Under the pieces are notes generated by a model, which was given only the letters and a program-made list of their open reading frames with translations, made no database searches and had not been told where the DNA came from. Source: an uncultured SAR86 cluster bacterium (lineage in GTDB: Bacteria; Pseudomonadota; Gammaproteobacteria; Magnimaribacterales; AG-339-G14). From it: a stretch of 40,260 nucleotides of DNA. The translations under genes and the position numbers were made by a program. This document shows, in pieces, positions 1 to 8,700 of this stretch (positions are counted from its first letter, which is position 1; each line of letters begins with the position of its first letter). The stretch covers positions 1-40,260 of the forward strand of contig CACILL010000005.1 of the NCBI GenBank assembly GCA_902587545.1, given 5' to 3'.

Positions 1-1124
1 TTTTACTTGGAGATCTTGAAGCTGCTATTGGTGTATTTGAGCAAATGCTTTTTTATCAACCAGATCTACCTCGAATACGATTGGAACTCGGAGTTCTTTA
101 TTTTAGACTAAACGCATATAGCTCTGCGCAGAACTATCTTGAAAGCGTGTTTGATTTCAATCCTCCCAAAGAAGTTATTGAGAAAGTAAACCTTTTTTTA
201 AATGAAATAAACAAAAATACAATTAAATTTAAAACTAGACATGTTCTAGGTTTTGGAGCTAAGCATGCTAGTAATGCTAATTCGGGAATTGCTACAGATT
301 TCATCGACGTATTGGGTTTAAGATTAATTGTTAATCCAGATGTTAAGCCCTCCAGTGACAGAATCTTTGTGTATAGATACTCTTTACAATCTGTAGAAGA
401 TCTAAAACATCCTAGAGGAAATAAAAGAAATATCTTTTTTGCTGTTACAGACGAACGTCCAGTAAATTTTGATGACTTTGATTTGTCTTCAGTCGTTTTG
501 TCCGTTGGACAGGATTTTTTTCTGGAAAGAACCAATAAATACTTTTCAAACCCAATTGCTAATCTCTCCTATACAGGATCCCAGATTTTCCTTGCTGACA
601 AAGGTCTTTTAAATACACATCAAATGTCATTTCAAATAGGCTCAAAAAGAAATAATAATCTTTATATGGGTTTAAAACTCAATCACGATCATAGAAATTT
701 TGAGAGAAATAAAAATAAATCAGGATATATGAATGGCATAAGCTCGGTCTTTACATATGAGTTTTCAAATAATTTATTTACCAGTGTTGAATACTCATTT
801 AATAAATTCGTTGCCCAAGTTGAATCTGAAGATTTTACGCAAAGGCTTTTTAATTTAAGTCTAATTAAAAATTTTCCGAACGATTACTCTTTAAGTCTAA
901 ATTTTAATCAATTAAAAAAAAATTTCTATAAAGCTTCTTTTCCATGGCCTTTAAGAAGAGATAAAGGAAATACTATTACATTTAATGTCTCTAAACTATT
1001 TTCTCAATGTCACAATATTTCTTTAGGCATAAGTAAATCGAATTTCAATAGCTCCGTAGGTTTGTATGAGAAAAAAAATACTTCAACAAGTGCTGATTAT
1101 GCTTATATTTGTCTTGGAGACTGA
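1..1124 (+). CDS. Slam-like TPR/outer-membrane barrel protein, 5' end outside window
   Basis: The reading frame is open from base 3 to the stop at 1122-1124 and continues upstream of the window, so the first in-window ATG (45) is internal. The N-terminal part is helical TPR sequence (GDLEAAIGVFEQM, then DLPRIRLELGVLYFRL, then PPKEV and a helix). From about residue 75 it becomes alternating beta sequence with the SNAN motif typical of barrel openings. This TPR-plus-barrel plan is that of Slam (surface lipoprotein assembly modulator, DUF560) proteins, which move lipoproteins or secreted proteins across the outer membrane. It is clearly paralogous to the gene at 34037-35371. Each has only two Cys in the available sequence, 33 residues apart near the C-terminus. 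The next gene starts 6 bp downstream on the same strand, so it is a likely cargo. The family call is by pattern, not alignment. Confidence 0.7.
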   Translation, partial: LLGDLEAAIGVFEQMLFYQPDLPRIRLELGVLYFRLNAYSSAQNYLESVFDFNPPKEVIEKVNLFLNEINKNTIKFKTRHVLGFGAKHASNANSGIATDFIDVLGLRLIVNPDVKPSSDRIFVYRYSLQSVEDLKHPRGNKRNIFFAVTDERPVNFDDFDLSSVVLSVGQDFFLERTNKYFSNPIANLSYTGSQIFLADKGLLNTHQMSFQIGSKRNNNLYMGLKLNHDHRNFERNKNKSGYMNGISSVFTYEFSNNLFTSVEYSFNKFVAQVESEDFTQRLFNLSLIKNFPNDYSLSLNFNQLKKNFYKASFPWPLRRDKGNTITFNVSKLFSQCHNISLGISKSNFNSSVGLYEKKNTSTSADYAYICLGD

Positions 1125-1130
1125 TTTTTT

Positions 1131-4100
1131 ATGAAGGTTACGACAATACAAAAAATACTATCAGCGATTCTTTTCTTATTAAGTTGTAATGTTGCTTTAT
1201 CACAAGAGCAAATTGGAGTTGCAGCAGCAGTTAATAAAAATACTGTTGATCTTACTCCAGATGAAAGACTCCTCGTCGAAGCCGGCTATAAAATTATTCA
1301 AAACAGGACCATTGAAACCGATGAAATCGGGAAAGCTCAAATGCTTCTTTTAGATGGAACTTCTTTTGCTATCGGACCCAATTCCTCTGTAACTCTTGAT
1401 AAATTTATTTATAACCCGGAAACATCGGAAGGCTCTTTAGAAGTAAGTGCTAAAGGATTATTAAGGTTGGTTGGAGGTAAAGTTACAAAAAAAACTCCTG
1501 CGTTAATTAAAACCTCATCAGCGGTCGTTGGAATAAGGGGAGGCATCACGATTGTTCAGACAGAAGATGAACGAGTCGATGCTGCATTTATTTTTGGTGA
1601 GGAGATGACTGTAACTCCAAATTTGAATCCCGACGCAAGAACTTCTATTACCCAAGAAGGATTTGTTGTTTCTGTTGAAAATTCTACACAAGATATTCAG
1701 CCAGCAGTTCCTTTAACTCCTGAAAATTTAGAAGACTTTCAAGGAAGTTTCAATTCAAACTCGGAAAGTAATGAATTGAACATGGAAACGGATTCAGAAA
1801 GCCAAGAAACTGATATTGAGGAAGGTAATACTGAAGAAAATAATCAGCCAGAAGTTGATGAAGATTCAATAGAAGAATCTGGTGTACAAGAAAATTCATC
1901 AGATGTTGAACCAGAAGAAATTCTTACTGCAGATGACATTGATACAGAATCTTCGGAAACTCTCACTGAAGAAGACGAAGAACAAGTTTTAGAAGAAATT
2001 CAAGATGTAGTAGATTCTACAGTCGCTGATGAAATAGCCGTTGAACAATCCTCTAGTATAAGGTCTGCTGCTGCTGCAGCTAGAGGAGGAGTTGCTACAA
2101 ATACGCCTGAAGTAGTTGATATTGGACCAACATTTACCATTTACATTGATACCAATCTTGCTGCTACCAATTTTTCTGAAACTCACTCGATAGGAAGTAC
2201 GATCGCATTCAGCACCGTTTGGAGTGATGATCCAGTTACCTATTCGCTTACAGGAAGTGGGAGTGATAGGTTCAGTGTCGATGCTAGCGGTAATATAATT
2301 TTAGAAAATGCCTTTGATTATGAAACGGTAAATACTTTCAATTTAGTTTTCTCAGCAGCTGACGGTACAACGACAGTTACTAAAAATCTTAGTTTTACTT
2401 TGAATAACGTCCAAGAAGAATATGAATCTTTAATTTTGAGATATTCTGGATACTTTAATTCAGTAACCCGAAACGGATTTTCGGCTTCAGCAGTTAGAGG
2501 TGTTTCTGGTTCTGCCCTACCCATCTTATATGAAGAACAAATTGGTACAACTTCAACGACAAATGTCTCGAGCGTATTGTCTTGTTCTGGAGTGAATTGT
2601 TTTATTCCAGTTGAAATCAATGATGGTACTACTTTGAACTGGAAATATTATTTCCCTGTCGAAACAGCAGGAAATCTAGGAAATTCATTTCAGCCAAATA
2701 GCTCATCTGGTAATTGCTGTAACGGAGATGACAACACAAAAAATAGAGGTAAATACGAAAGTGTTCTTGGAACTACAATTTCTACTGTAATCAATGATTC
2801 AGAAATTATTAATTCAGCTTTGAGTAATGACTTTGCTTTCTTAACTTCTAAAAAAGATGAGCAACAAATAAGTTTCAATTCATCAAGTTCAAAAACTTCT
2901 TCTTACAACTTATTTAAGGATCAAATTATTGTGGGAGGCGAGGCTTATAAGTCAGCTGATTTGAATACCTTTACCAATTCCGGGAAAAAGGTGATTGCAA
3001 TGGCAATCATCCCAGATGAAAATCATGCAGAGTCGGCCGGATCTTTAAGCGATTATTTTTATCCAAATTTCATACCAAAAAATATATGGTCTTATGGAGA
3101 TCCTGGCGTTTCATATTGTTCGATAGAGCAGACTACAGGTTGTAATGACGTTGAAAATAATTATTACTTTCATAATTTAGCTCTAATCAATGACAATACT
3201 AGTAATATTTCCTCATCTAGATTTCTTAATAACAATCAATCAGGAGACTTGCCCGAAGGAACTTCTCTATGGTGGCAAGTCATTAATCAAAGTGGAACAA
3301 ATGTCGGACTTTGGGCACAAGCATCTATTAAACATTCCTTCAATTACAGTACTGATCCACATGGTGCTCGGGATGATCAAAGAAGTCTCTTAAATGTAGT
3401 CATTTCTAACTTAAAATTAAAATCTACTGATACCAGCAAATATTCTGCTTCTGATACAGGACTCAGCCTAGATGGTTATCATTATTGGTCCTATCAAGCG
3501 CCAACAAACGTAAACAATAATGGAGCTGGGATAGTATATGGGGTTTCCAATATTGAGTGTGCTACTTCTGCAAACTCAGGATGTTTTTGGGGAAGCGATA
3601 ATTCATTTTCACCATCTGGCATGATGCTAACTTCCTCAGATCCTTACAAATCAGGAAACATGTCATTAAGTGTGAGTTATGATTCTAATTCTGATACCTT
3701 TTCTACAGGAACTTTTAATACTGCAGCAGTTGTGCAGCCCATCGAAATATCCTCGAATAACTTTAGTTCCTCTCAATCCATCAATCAATTCAGATCGACA
3801 AACTTTTATCAAGCTACTTCTGCTTATACTGGTTTTTTAGCAGGCATTTTAGAATTTGATGTTGATGGAGCAGGAAATTCTCAGATTGCTTCAATAGCAT
3901 CACAAAGTAATGCATCAATCACTTTTGATGAAATTAACGATGATGTTCAGATAGTAGCACCTCTTTCAATATCTAGTTTTGCTTCAAATAATTTCACCTC
4001 TAATTGGTCCACAATAGATTCCGGTGTTGTTACCCTAAGTTTTGGAGATACTACAAATGCTGAGGCAAAATCAGCCTACATTTCAAAAGAGGTATTTGCT

Positions 4101-4799
4101 GCAGAGATAATTGATAATGGGATGCAAATCGATGCATCATCAGGCGGTAATAATAACTTAGCTGGGGTAATAGTTTCCTACAACACTTTAGATCAAGCAG
4201 AAACAGATTTTTTAGCTATGCCAAATACAGACTACTCAACATGGGGATTTTGGGCCATGAGTTCTGTAGATTTTTCTCCAAATGCTGGTACTCAGAATGT
4301 ATCGGTACATCTTGCTCCATGGGTAGCTGGACAACTATTAAACGTCACTGATATTCCAACTAATGGAACAGCAACTATGTCTGGATCTGCAATTATGAGC
4401 ACAGCCTTTCGTTTTAACCAATCAGGATCTATTTATGATGTCCATAAATATATCTCTAATGGAAACGTTCAGGTCCAATTCAATTGGGATGCTGGAGGAA
4501 ACTATACGGGTACTTTTTCTTTATCTGATTACGATGAAACAAATCCTATCGCAATAAGTGCGGGTATCACAGATTTCAATTTTAATATCTCTGGTTCTGG
4601 GGTTAGTTATTCTGGTAATAAAACTAATTTTAGTAACGGCTGGGGAGGTAGCGTTTCTGCTCAAGGGCTTCTTTATGGTGGTAATAGTCCTGACGAAAGT
4701 GGTGGCAGGATAAACGTTTCTTTATCTAAAAATGGAGATATAAATACTTTAGGAGCAAATGATTTTTATTTTGCTGAGGGAATATTTTTAGTCGACTAA
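1131..4799 (+). CDS. Large exported FecR-cadherin protein with C-terminal TbpB-like barrel region
   Basis: 1222 aa with a signal peptide (about residues 1-25, cleavage near ALSQ). Residues ~50-160 look like a FecR domain (SFAIGPNSSVTLDKF, SAVVGIRGG). Residues ~215-300 are a very acidic Glu/Asp/Ser linker, and ~330-430 a cadherin-like beta domain (DRFSVDASGNIILENAFDYE). A long Ser/Asn/Gly-rich region follows. The last ~150 residues resemble the TbpB-like lipoprotein barrel: IPTNGTATMSGSA early, then GLLYGGNSPDESGGRINV, compare the known pattern FYGPNAEEVGG. It lies 6 bp after the Slam-like gene, so the two are probably co-transcribed. There is no lipobox, so it would be secreted or held otherwise. 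Its stop overlaps the convergent gene by 4 bp. The FecR call is firm; the barrel homology is by motif resemblance; the exact role is unknown. Confidence 0.75.
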   Translation: MKVTTIQKILSAILFLLSCNVALSQEQIGVAAAVNKNTVDLTPDERLLVEAGYKIIQNRTIETDEIGKAQMLLLDGTSFAIGPNSSVTLDKFIYNPETSEGSLEVSAKGLLRLVGGKVTKKTPALIKTSSAVVGIRGGITIVQTEDERVDAAFIFGEEMTVTPNLNPDARTSITQEGFVVSVENSTQDIQPAVPLTPENLEDFQGSFNSNSESNELNMETDSESQETDIEEGNTEENNQPEVDEDSIEESGVQENSSDVEPEEILTADDIDTESSETLTEEDEEQVLEEIQDVVDSTVADEIAVEQSSSIRSAAAAARGGVATNTPEVVDIGPTFTIYIDTNLAATNFSETHSIGSTIAFSTVWSDDPVTYSLTGSGSDRFSVDASGNIILENAFDYETVNTFNLVFSAADGTTTVTKNLSFTLNNVQEEYESLILRYSGYFNSVTRNGFSASAVRGVSGSALPILYEEQIGTTSTTNVSSVLSCSGVNCFIPVEINDGTTLNWKYYFPVETAGNLGNSFQPNSSSGNCCNGDDNTKNRGKYESVLGTTISTVINDSEIINSALSNDFAFLTSKKDEQQISFNSSSSKTSSYNLFKDQIIVGGEAYKSADLNTFTNSGKKVIAMAIIPDENHAESAGSLSDYFYPNFIPKNIWSYGDPGVSYCSIEQTTGCNDVENNYYFHNLALINDNTSNISSSRFLNNNQSGDLPEGTSLWWQVINQSGTNVGLWAQASIKHSFNYSTDPHGARDDQRSLLNVVISNLKLKSTDTSKYSASDTGLSLDGYHYWSYQAPTNVNNNGAGIVYGVSNIECATSANSGCFWGSDNSFSPSGMMLTSSDPYKSGNMSLSVSYDSNSDTFSTGTFNTAAVVQPIEISSNNFSSSQSINQFRSTNFYQATSAYTGFLAGILEFDVDGAGNSQIASIASQSNASITFDEINDDVQIVAPLSISSFASNNFTSNWSTIDSGVVTLSFGDTTNAEAKSAYISKEVFAAEIIDNGMQIDASSGGNNNLAGVIVSYNTLDQAETDFLAMPNTDYSTWGFWAMSSVDFSPNAGTQNVSVHLAPWVAGQLLNVTDIPTNGTATMSGSAIMSTAFRFNQSGSIYDVHKYISNGNVQVQFNWDAGGNYTGTFSLSDYDETNPIAISAGITDFNFNISGSGVSYSGNKTNFSNGWGGSVSAQGLLYGGNSPDESGGRINVSLSKNGDINTLGANDFYFAEGIFLVD

Positions 4800-7700
4800 G
4801 GCTCGCTGCTTGAAGATTCTTCTTCATTAGAAGAAGATTCATTAGAAGAAGATTCATTAGAAGAAGATTCATTAGAAGAAGATATGTTAGATTCTGTTGA
4901 AGAAGCTTGTGGAGGTTCAAAAACCACTGTGCCGTGAATTACTGAGGGATCGCCATTATTTAAAATTCCCTCTGTCGGCATATTTCCAATAAAATCACTA
5001 GAATCTGAAGAGCCTGTATCTTTAATTAATGCTGTACTCGGTAGATCAGATAAGTTTAAAGCATAGTTTCTTGTGTGAGCCCCTACTTCTTCCTGGGATA
5101 ACTGTTTTAAAAAATCATCTCCTCGAAGTCCGATAACTTTAACTTTTTCTGTTTTTGAGGGATCTATATTTTCTAAAATAGCTCCATCGGGAAGCATAAA
5201 TTCAGAAATACTTCTATAACAAGATCCATTCCAGTCAGAATCGCTTACATATTTCCCAACTTGTTGATCGGTGCACTTATCATAAACACGTCTAGGAAAA
5301 TTCCACAGCTCACCAAAACCTTCAAAATCTAGTTTTATTTTTTTTCCGGCATGAGAAATTCCCGAAAAATTATATTTAATACCTGAGTCAGGAACGGTAT
5401 AAGTAAATCTTTCTGGTGGAGAAAAGTCTATTTTCGCTAAATTAGTTTGATTGTATAAATCGTATCTAACTCTAGTTCTTAATCCAATCCTATAGTGAGT
5501 CAAATCGTTATCGTAAATTTTATTTGGACATAGGTAAATTGCATTTCGATCGTAGACGCGTTCTGCAGGAGAAGCTATTTTTTTAAATCTATGATGATAT
5601 CCATTATATTCATTATTTCCAGTATCGCTATTAACATCTGAATTTCTATCACATTCAATTAAGCTTTTCGCCTCAGCTGTATTTGGTAAAACCCTCATAC
5701 TGAAATCACCGTGGTTTCTTCTGGTATAGTTATCTGTTGTTATTGAGGGATCTTTCTCATAATATTCATAATCTTCTATTTCTTCTTGAATTTCATAGGT
5801 CATACGATCAATTGTCCTTTTTAGCTCTATTCCTCCTGAAGATGGAACATTGACATATATGCTATTTGGCCAGGTTAAAGGAACATTCGATGCTCCAGCA
5901 TCAATTTTATTGTCCGTTATACGTGAATCAGAAATGGTATAAATGGCAATGTCTGACTCTTTTATTCCACCAATGTTATTGTAGTATCCCGCCGGATAAT
6001 CTGGTTCACCAGCATCCTTGATATTATTTTGATTATCATCTCGGTAAACTTGCTCTTTAAAAAATGGTCCTATATTTTTATTAGGTGTGATACTTAAAGC
6101 TCCTTTTTCATAACTAGTATTGCTTGCTCGAATTATTGAACCCATGGTTTGACTCACTTTCAGCGCATCTATACAACGTTCTAAGCAAAAAACACTAGTT
6201 GGTAATTGACTCACAGAAATATTTTTTTCATTTCTTGAAGAAACTCGATCGTTTCCAATTGCATTACTGGGATTTTGAAAAGCTGTAGGCGGAACATGAT
6301 AATTAATTCTATTATCTTCATCCCAAATCCACATTGAAGCTAAATAATTATGTTGAGGGTGCGTCATAGTATTAATCCAATCTGTATTGGTAAATACTAT
6401 TGGGACATTAAAATCAATTTCTCCATTTTGGTTAGAAAAATCCATCCCGCCTGAAATAGTAAAGGTTACAACTCCATCCGATACAGATATCGTTCCAAAA
6501 TATTCAGGACAGTTCCGATCTATAGCATCACAATTTCCAGTGAAATCATTCCCACCATTTAGTAATATTTTTGTTTTTGATGCCCATTGATCAGATTTAA
6601 GCCACCCAGCATAAAATTGAAAAGACATTTTATCGAATTCAACTAATTGATGCCTGGAAGTAGAGATTTCTGTGACTCGATAATAATTGGTTATTAATCT
6701 ATAAAGATTTTCATCGTTTGAGTCATTACTGTTACGCCATAATGTGTCATTACTTACGAAAGCTCTGTCGGAACTGTCTACATTTCCACCCCAATAAGAG
6801 GCATGACCATAAACTGTTTTATCAAGGCCTAAATTTTCAGCTGCGCTTGCTCTAAGTGACATGGAGGCCAAAGGAATGTCATATTTTGTCCCATCGGATT
6901 CTTTGTAAGTACCATATTCCCAGACATGCCTTTTAGCTTTTGTGCTATCGGTACTCCAGCAATGTTCGCCAGTTAATCGGTCTTTCGAGCCTCCCCATAA
7001 ACTAGTTCTTGTCCCACTCGTGTTTATCAAAGTATCAATATCAGACGCATTAAGTTTTGGTCCTTTTTCTATGAAACCATTATTTTGTGACCATTCCATT
7101 TCCTGTGCTTCGATAAATTTTTGACAAAAAATCTTTGCAACTTTATCAAAGTGTCCTTGAACACTAACCGTATAGTAAGAGAGATTATTTAAATTTTCTC
7201 CAGAGTAGTAAAACATTGGAACCGTTAAAACTAATTGAACTTCATTATCATTAAAAGTCATGTAAACCGTTGAGCCGGGATCTTCTTCTCCTCTGTACAA
7301 ATAGCTGACTGTATTTCCAGTTACATCAACAATTCCTTTTTCCATTGTGAGGTTGGCAGGAATGAAATACCCACTAGGCATTGTTATATCGTTTTTATTT
7401 TTTATTTCCCAAGATAAAGTGAACACACCGTTTGGGTTTGCCTCACTGACATCTTCTTTTTGTTCTGTGAGGGCATAAACCAAAAATGGATATAGTCTTC
7501 CACTGTCGTCCGCTAATTCTTGATTAACTTCTACCCAAGATTTTCCTTGTAAGATGTTAGTATCAACAATACCTTCAATCATAGATGTTGCCTTGGTGTA
7601 ACTTGTTGTATCTGTGGTAATTTCGGCATCTGCTGTGGATCCATCTGCGCTAGAAGCTTCTGAAAGAGATGACTCCAAAGCACTATTAGCACCATCAGCA

Positions 7701-7939
7701 GATTCGCAAGAGTCTGCATCAACTAGGGACACATATGCCCCAGCATCAATAAAACTTGACGGATTCATGTTTTTAACAAAACAAATGAGAAAATTTATAT
7801 CCTGTAAGGAATCGTTTGCTAAAAGGCCATTGACATAAAAATCTTTTTTTAAAAGATCAGCATCATAAGTTTGATTAAAAGCTGAGCTACCAAAAATAAG
7901 AGAGCCTAAAAAAAATATTAGATGTTTTTTTGAAAACAT
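4796..7939 (-). CDS. Large exported protein of unknown function with Ser/Asn/Glu repeat tail
   Basis: 1047 aa from the ATG at 7939; a TTG at 7948 is in frame but overlaps the stop of the upstream lipoprotein gene, so the ATG is preferred. The N-terminus is a signal peptide (MFSKKHLIFFLGSLIFGSSA). It has an early Ser/Ala/Asp-rich stretch, then long beta-rich sequence with many Asn, Asp and Tyr and several scattered Cys, consistent with an exported protein with disulfides. The C-terminus ends in a five-residue repeat (SSSNE) of about four copies and then poly-Ser/Glu. No domain is recognised. It follows the 48-aa lipoprotein gene by 5 bp, suggesting coupled translation and possibly a shared envelope role. 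It is convergent with the FecR gene, stops overlapping, with no terminator between. Confidence 0.8.
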   Translation of the reverse strand: MFSKKHLIFFLGSLIFGSSAFNQTYDADLLKKDFYVNGLLANDSLQDINFLICFVKNMNPSSFIDAGAYVSLVDADSCESADGANSALESSLSEASSADGSTADAEITTDTTSYTKATSMIEGIVDTNILQGKSWVEVNQELADDSGRLYPFLVYALTEQKEDVSEANPNGVFTLSWEIKNKNDITMPSGYFIPANLTMEKGIVDVTGNTVSYLYRGEEDPGSTVYMTFNDNEVQLVLTVPMFYYSGENLNNLSYYTVSVQGHFDKVAKIFCQKFIEAQEMEWSQNNGFIEKGPKLNASDIDTLINTSGTRTSLWGGSKDRLTGEHCWSTDSTKAKRHVWEYGTYKESDGTKYDIPLASMSLRASAAENLGLDKTVYGHASYWGGNVDSSDRAFVSNDTLWRNSNDSNDENLYRLITNYYRVTEISTSRHQLVEFDKMSFQFYAGWLKSDQWASKTKILLNGGNDFTGNCDAIDRNCPEYFGTISVSDGVVTFTISGGMDFSNQNGEIDFNVPIVFTNTDWINTMTHPQHNYLASMWIWDEDNRINYHVPPTAFQNPSNAIGNDRVSSRNEKNISVSQLPTSVFCLERCIDALKVSQTMGSIIRASNTSYEKGALSITPNKNIGPFFKEQVYRDDNQNNIKDAGEPDYPAGYYNNIGGIKESDIAIYTISDSRITDNKIDAGASNVPLTWPNSIYVNVPSSGGIELKRTIDRMTYEIQEEIEDYEYYEKDPSITTDNYTRRNHGDFSMRVLPNTAEAKSLIECDRNSDVNSDTGNNEYNGYHHRFKKIASPAERVYDRNAIYLCPNKIYDNDLTHYRIGLRTRVRYDLYNQTNLAKIDFSPPERFTYTVPDSGIKYNFSGISHAGKKIKLDFEGFGELWNFPRRVYDKCTDQQVGKYVSDSDWNGSCYRSISEFMLPDGAILENIDPSKTEKVKVIGLRGDDFLKQLSQEEVGAHTRNYALNLSDLPSTALIKDTGSSDSSDFIGNMPTEGILNNGDPSVIHGTVVFEPPQASSTESNISSSNESSSNESSSNESSSNEEESSSSEP
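4826..4885. repeat. 15-bp tandem repeat, four copies, in coding sequence
   Basis: The unit attagaagaagattc occurs at 4826-4840, 4841-4855 and 4856-4870, with a fourth, diverged at its end, at 4871-4885. Being a multiple of three it keeps frame and encodes the repeated SSSNE pentapeptide at the C-terminus of the exported protein. Copy number can vary by slippage without breaking the frame. Confidence 0.95.
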
Positions 7940-7944
7940 TGATA

Positions 7945-8091
7945 TCAATTAGAGTCTACAGCATCTATTTGATTCGGGAGAGTTCCACTTGGACCTAAGA
8001 AAATAGAAGTTTGTCCTGAAGAGGATTGTTTTGAAGGATCCTTACCGCAAGACAAAAGGAAAAAAATCATAAAAATTAATAATAATTTCAT
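7945..8091 (-). CDS. Small lipoprotein, 48 aa
   Basis: A short reading frame from the ATG at 8091 to a TGA at 7945-7947 gives 48 aa. It starts with a Lys and a hydrophobic run (MKLLLIFMIFFLLSCG) that ends in a lipobox, LLSC, with the acylated Cys at residue 15. The mature part is Ser/Gln/Gly-rich and only about 33 aa. Position +2 is Gly, not Asp, so outer-membrane sorting by the Lol system would be expected. It lies 24 bp after the CMD-family gene and 5 bp before the 1047-aa exported protein, so it sits inside a leftward operon and probably couples translation to the large gene. A clear signal sequence in the right frame and tight spacing support it as real. No function is recognised. Confidence 0.8.
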   Translation of the reverse strand: MKLLLIFMIFFLLSCGKDPSKQSSSGQTSIFLGPSGTLPNQIDAVDSN

Positions 8092-8115
8092 ATTTTTATT
8101 TTACATCAAGAAGAA

Positions 8116-8697
8116 TTATTTCTGCCAGCCAACCGGAATAAGCTTTTCCTCTAAGAAATTGCTTGGTACTTCTTCAATAATTGTTCCAAAAGTATCATTC
8201 CAACGATTTAAAAAACCAAACAAAGAAATTACAGAAACAATTTCTATAATTTGTTCATTGGTAAAATACTCTTTTAATTTGTCAAAATGTTTTTTTTTAC
8301 TCTGGTTTGGAGTAGTTCCAGATGCAAACGCTAGATCAAGCAAAGCTCTTTCACTATCGTCATAAAAATTAGATTTTGAGTAATTCAGGATTTCTAAAAT
8401 TTTTTTTAATGGTATTCCTGATCTTTCAGCTCCATGAGCTGTGTGTGACTGACAATATTTGCAACCTGAACTAAGACTTGAAGCAAGTGCAATCAGCTGT
8501 TTTGTTCCTGCATTGATATTCTTGGATTGAAATATGGTATTGGTTAAATCAGAAAAAGTTTTTATTAATGCGCTGTTTTCAGCCATTAAAAGATATGCAT
8601 TTGGAAGATAGCCCATGTAACTTTCAATGAAGCTGAACATTTCTTTAAATTCAGGAAAGTCTTCTCTTTTTTTAGTATTGATAAATGCAATTTCCAT
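8116..8697 (-). CDS. Carboxymuconolactone decarboxylase / AhpD-like peroxidase family protein
   Basis: 193 aa. The core motif is SGCKYCQSHTAHGAERSG, with C79, C82 and H85, the CxxC-xxH signature of AhpD-like and peroxidase-related CMD proteins that use the cysteine pair in thiol peroxide reduction. Flanking helices (TKQLIALASSL) fit the family fold. It is probably cytosolic. The gene starts 3 bp after the acyl-CoA synthetase stop, so the two are co-transcribed; a link to peroxide handling or a lipid/aromatic substrate is inferred only. The physiological substrate cannot be read from sequence. Confidence 0.85.
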   Translation of the reverse strand: MEIAFINTKKREDFPEFKEMFSFIESYMGYLPNAYLLMAENSALIKTFSDLTNTIFQSKNINAGTKQLIALASSLSSGCKYCQSHTAHGAERSGIPLKKILEILNYSKSNFYDDSERALLDLAFASGTTPNQSKKKHFDKLKEYFTNEQIIEIVSVISLFGFLNRWNDTFGTIIEEVPSNFLEEKLIPVGWQK

Positions 8698-8700
8698 TAT

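Noticed and set aside
45-1124. The first gene starting at the ATG at 45
   Set aside because: The frame is open to the window edge and the paralogue aligns with the residues before this Met, so the gene is cut rather than short.
1131-4799. FecR gene as part of a FecI/FecR iron-sensing pair
   Set aside because: There is no sigma factor gene beside it, it has a signal peptide, not an N-terminal cytoplasmic domain, and it continues into cadherin and barrel regions.
4726-4920. A 64-aa frame full of Leu/Met repeats opposite the exported protein tail
   Set aside because: It is only the other-frame reading of the 15-bp tandem repeat, with no start signal or conserved context.
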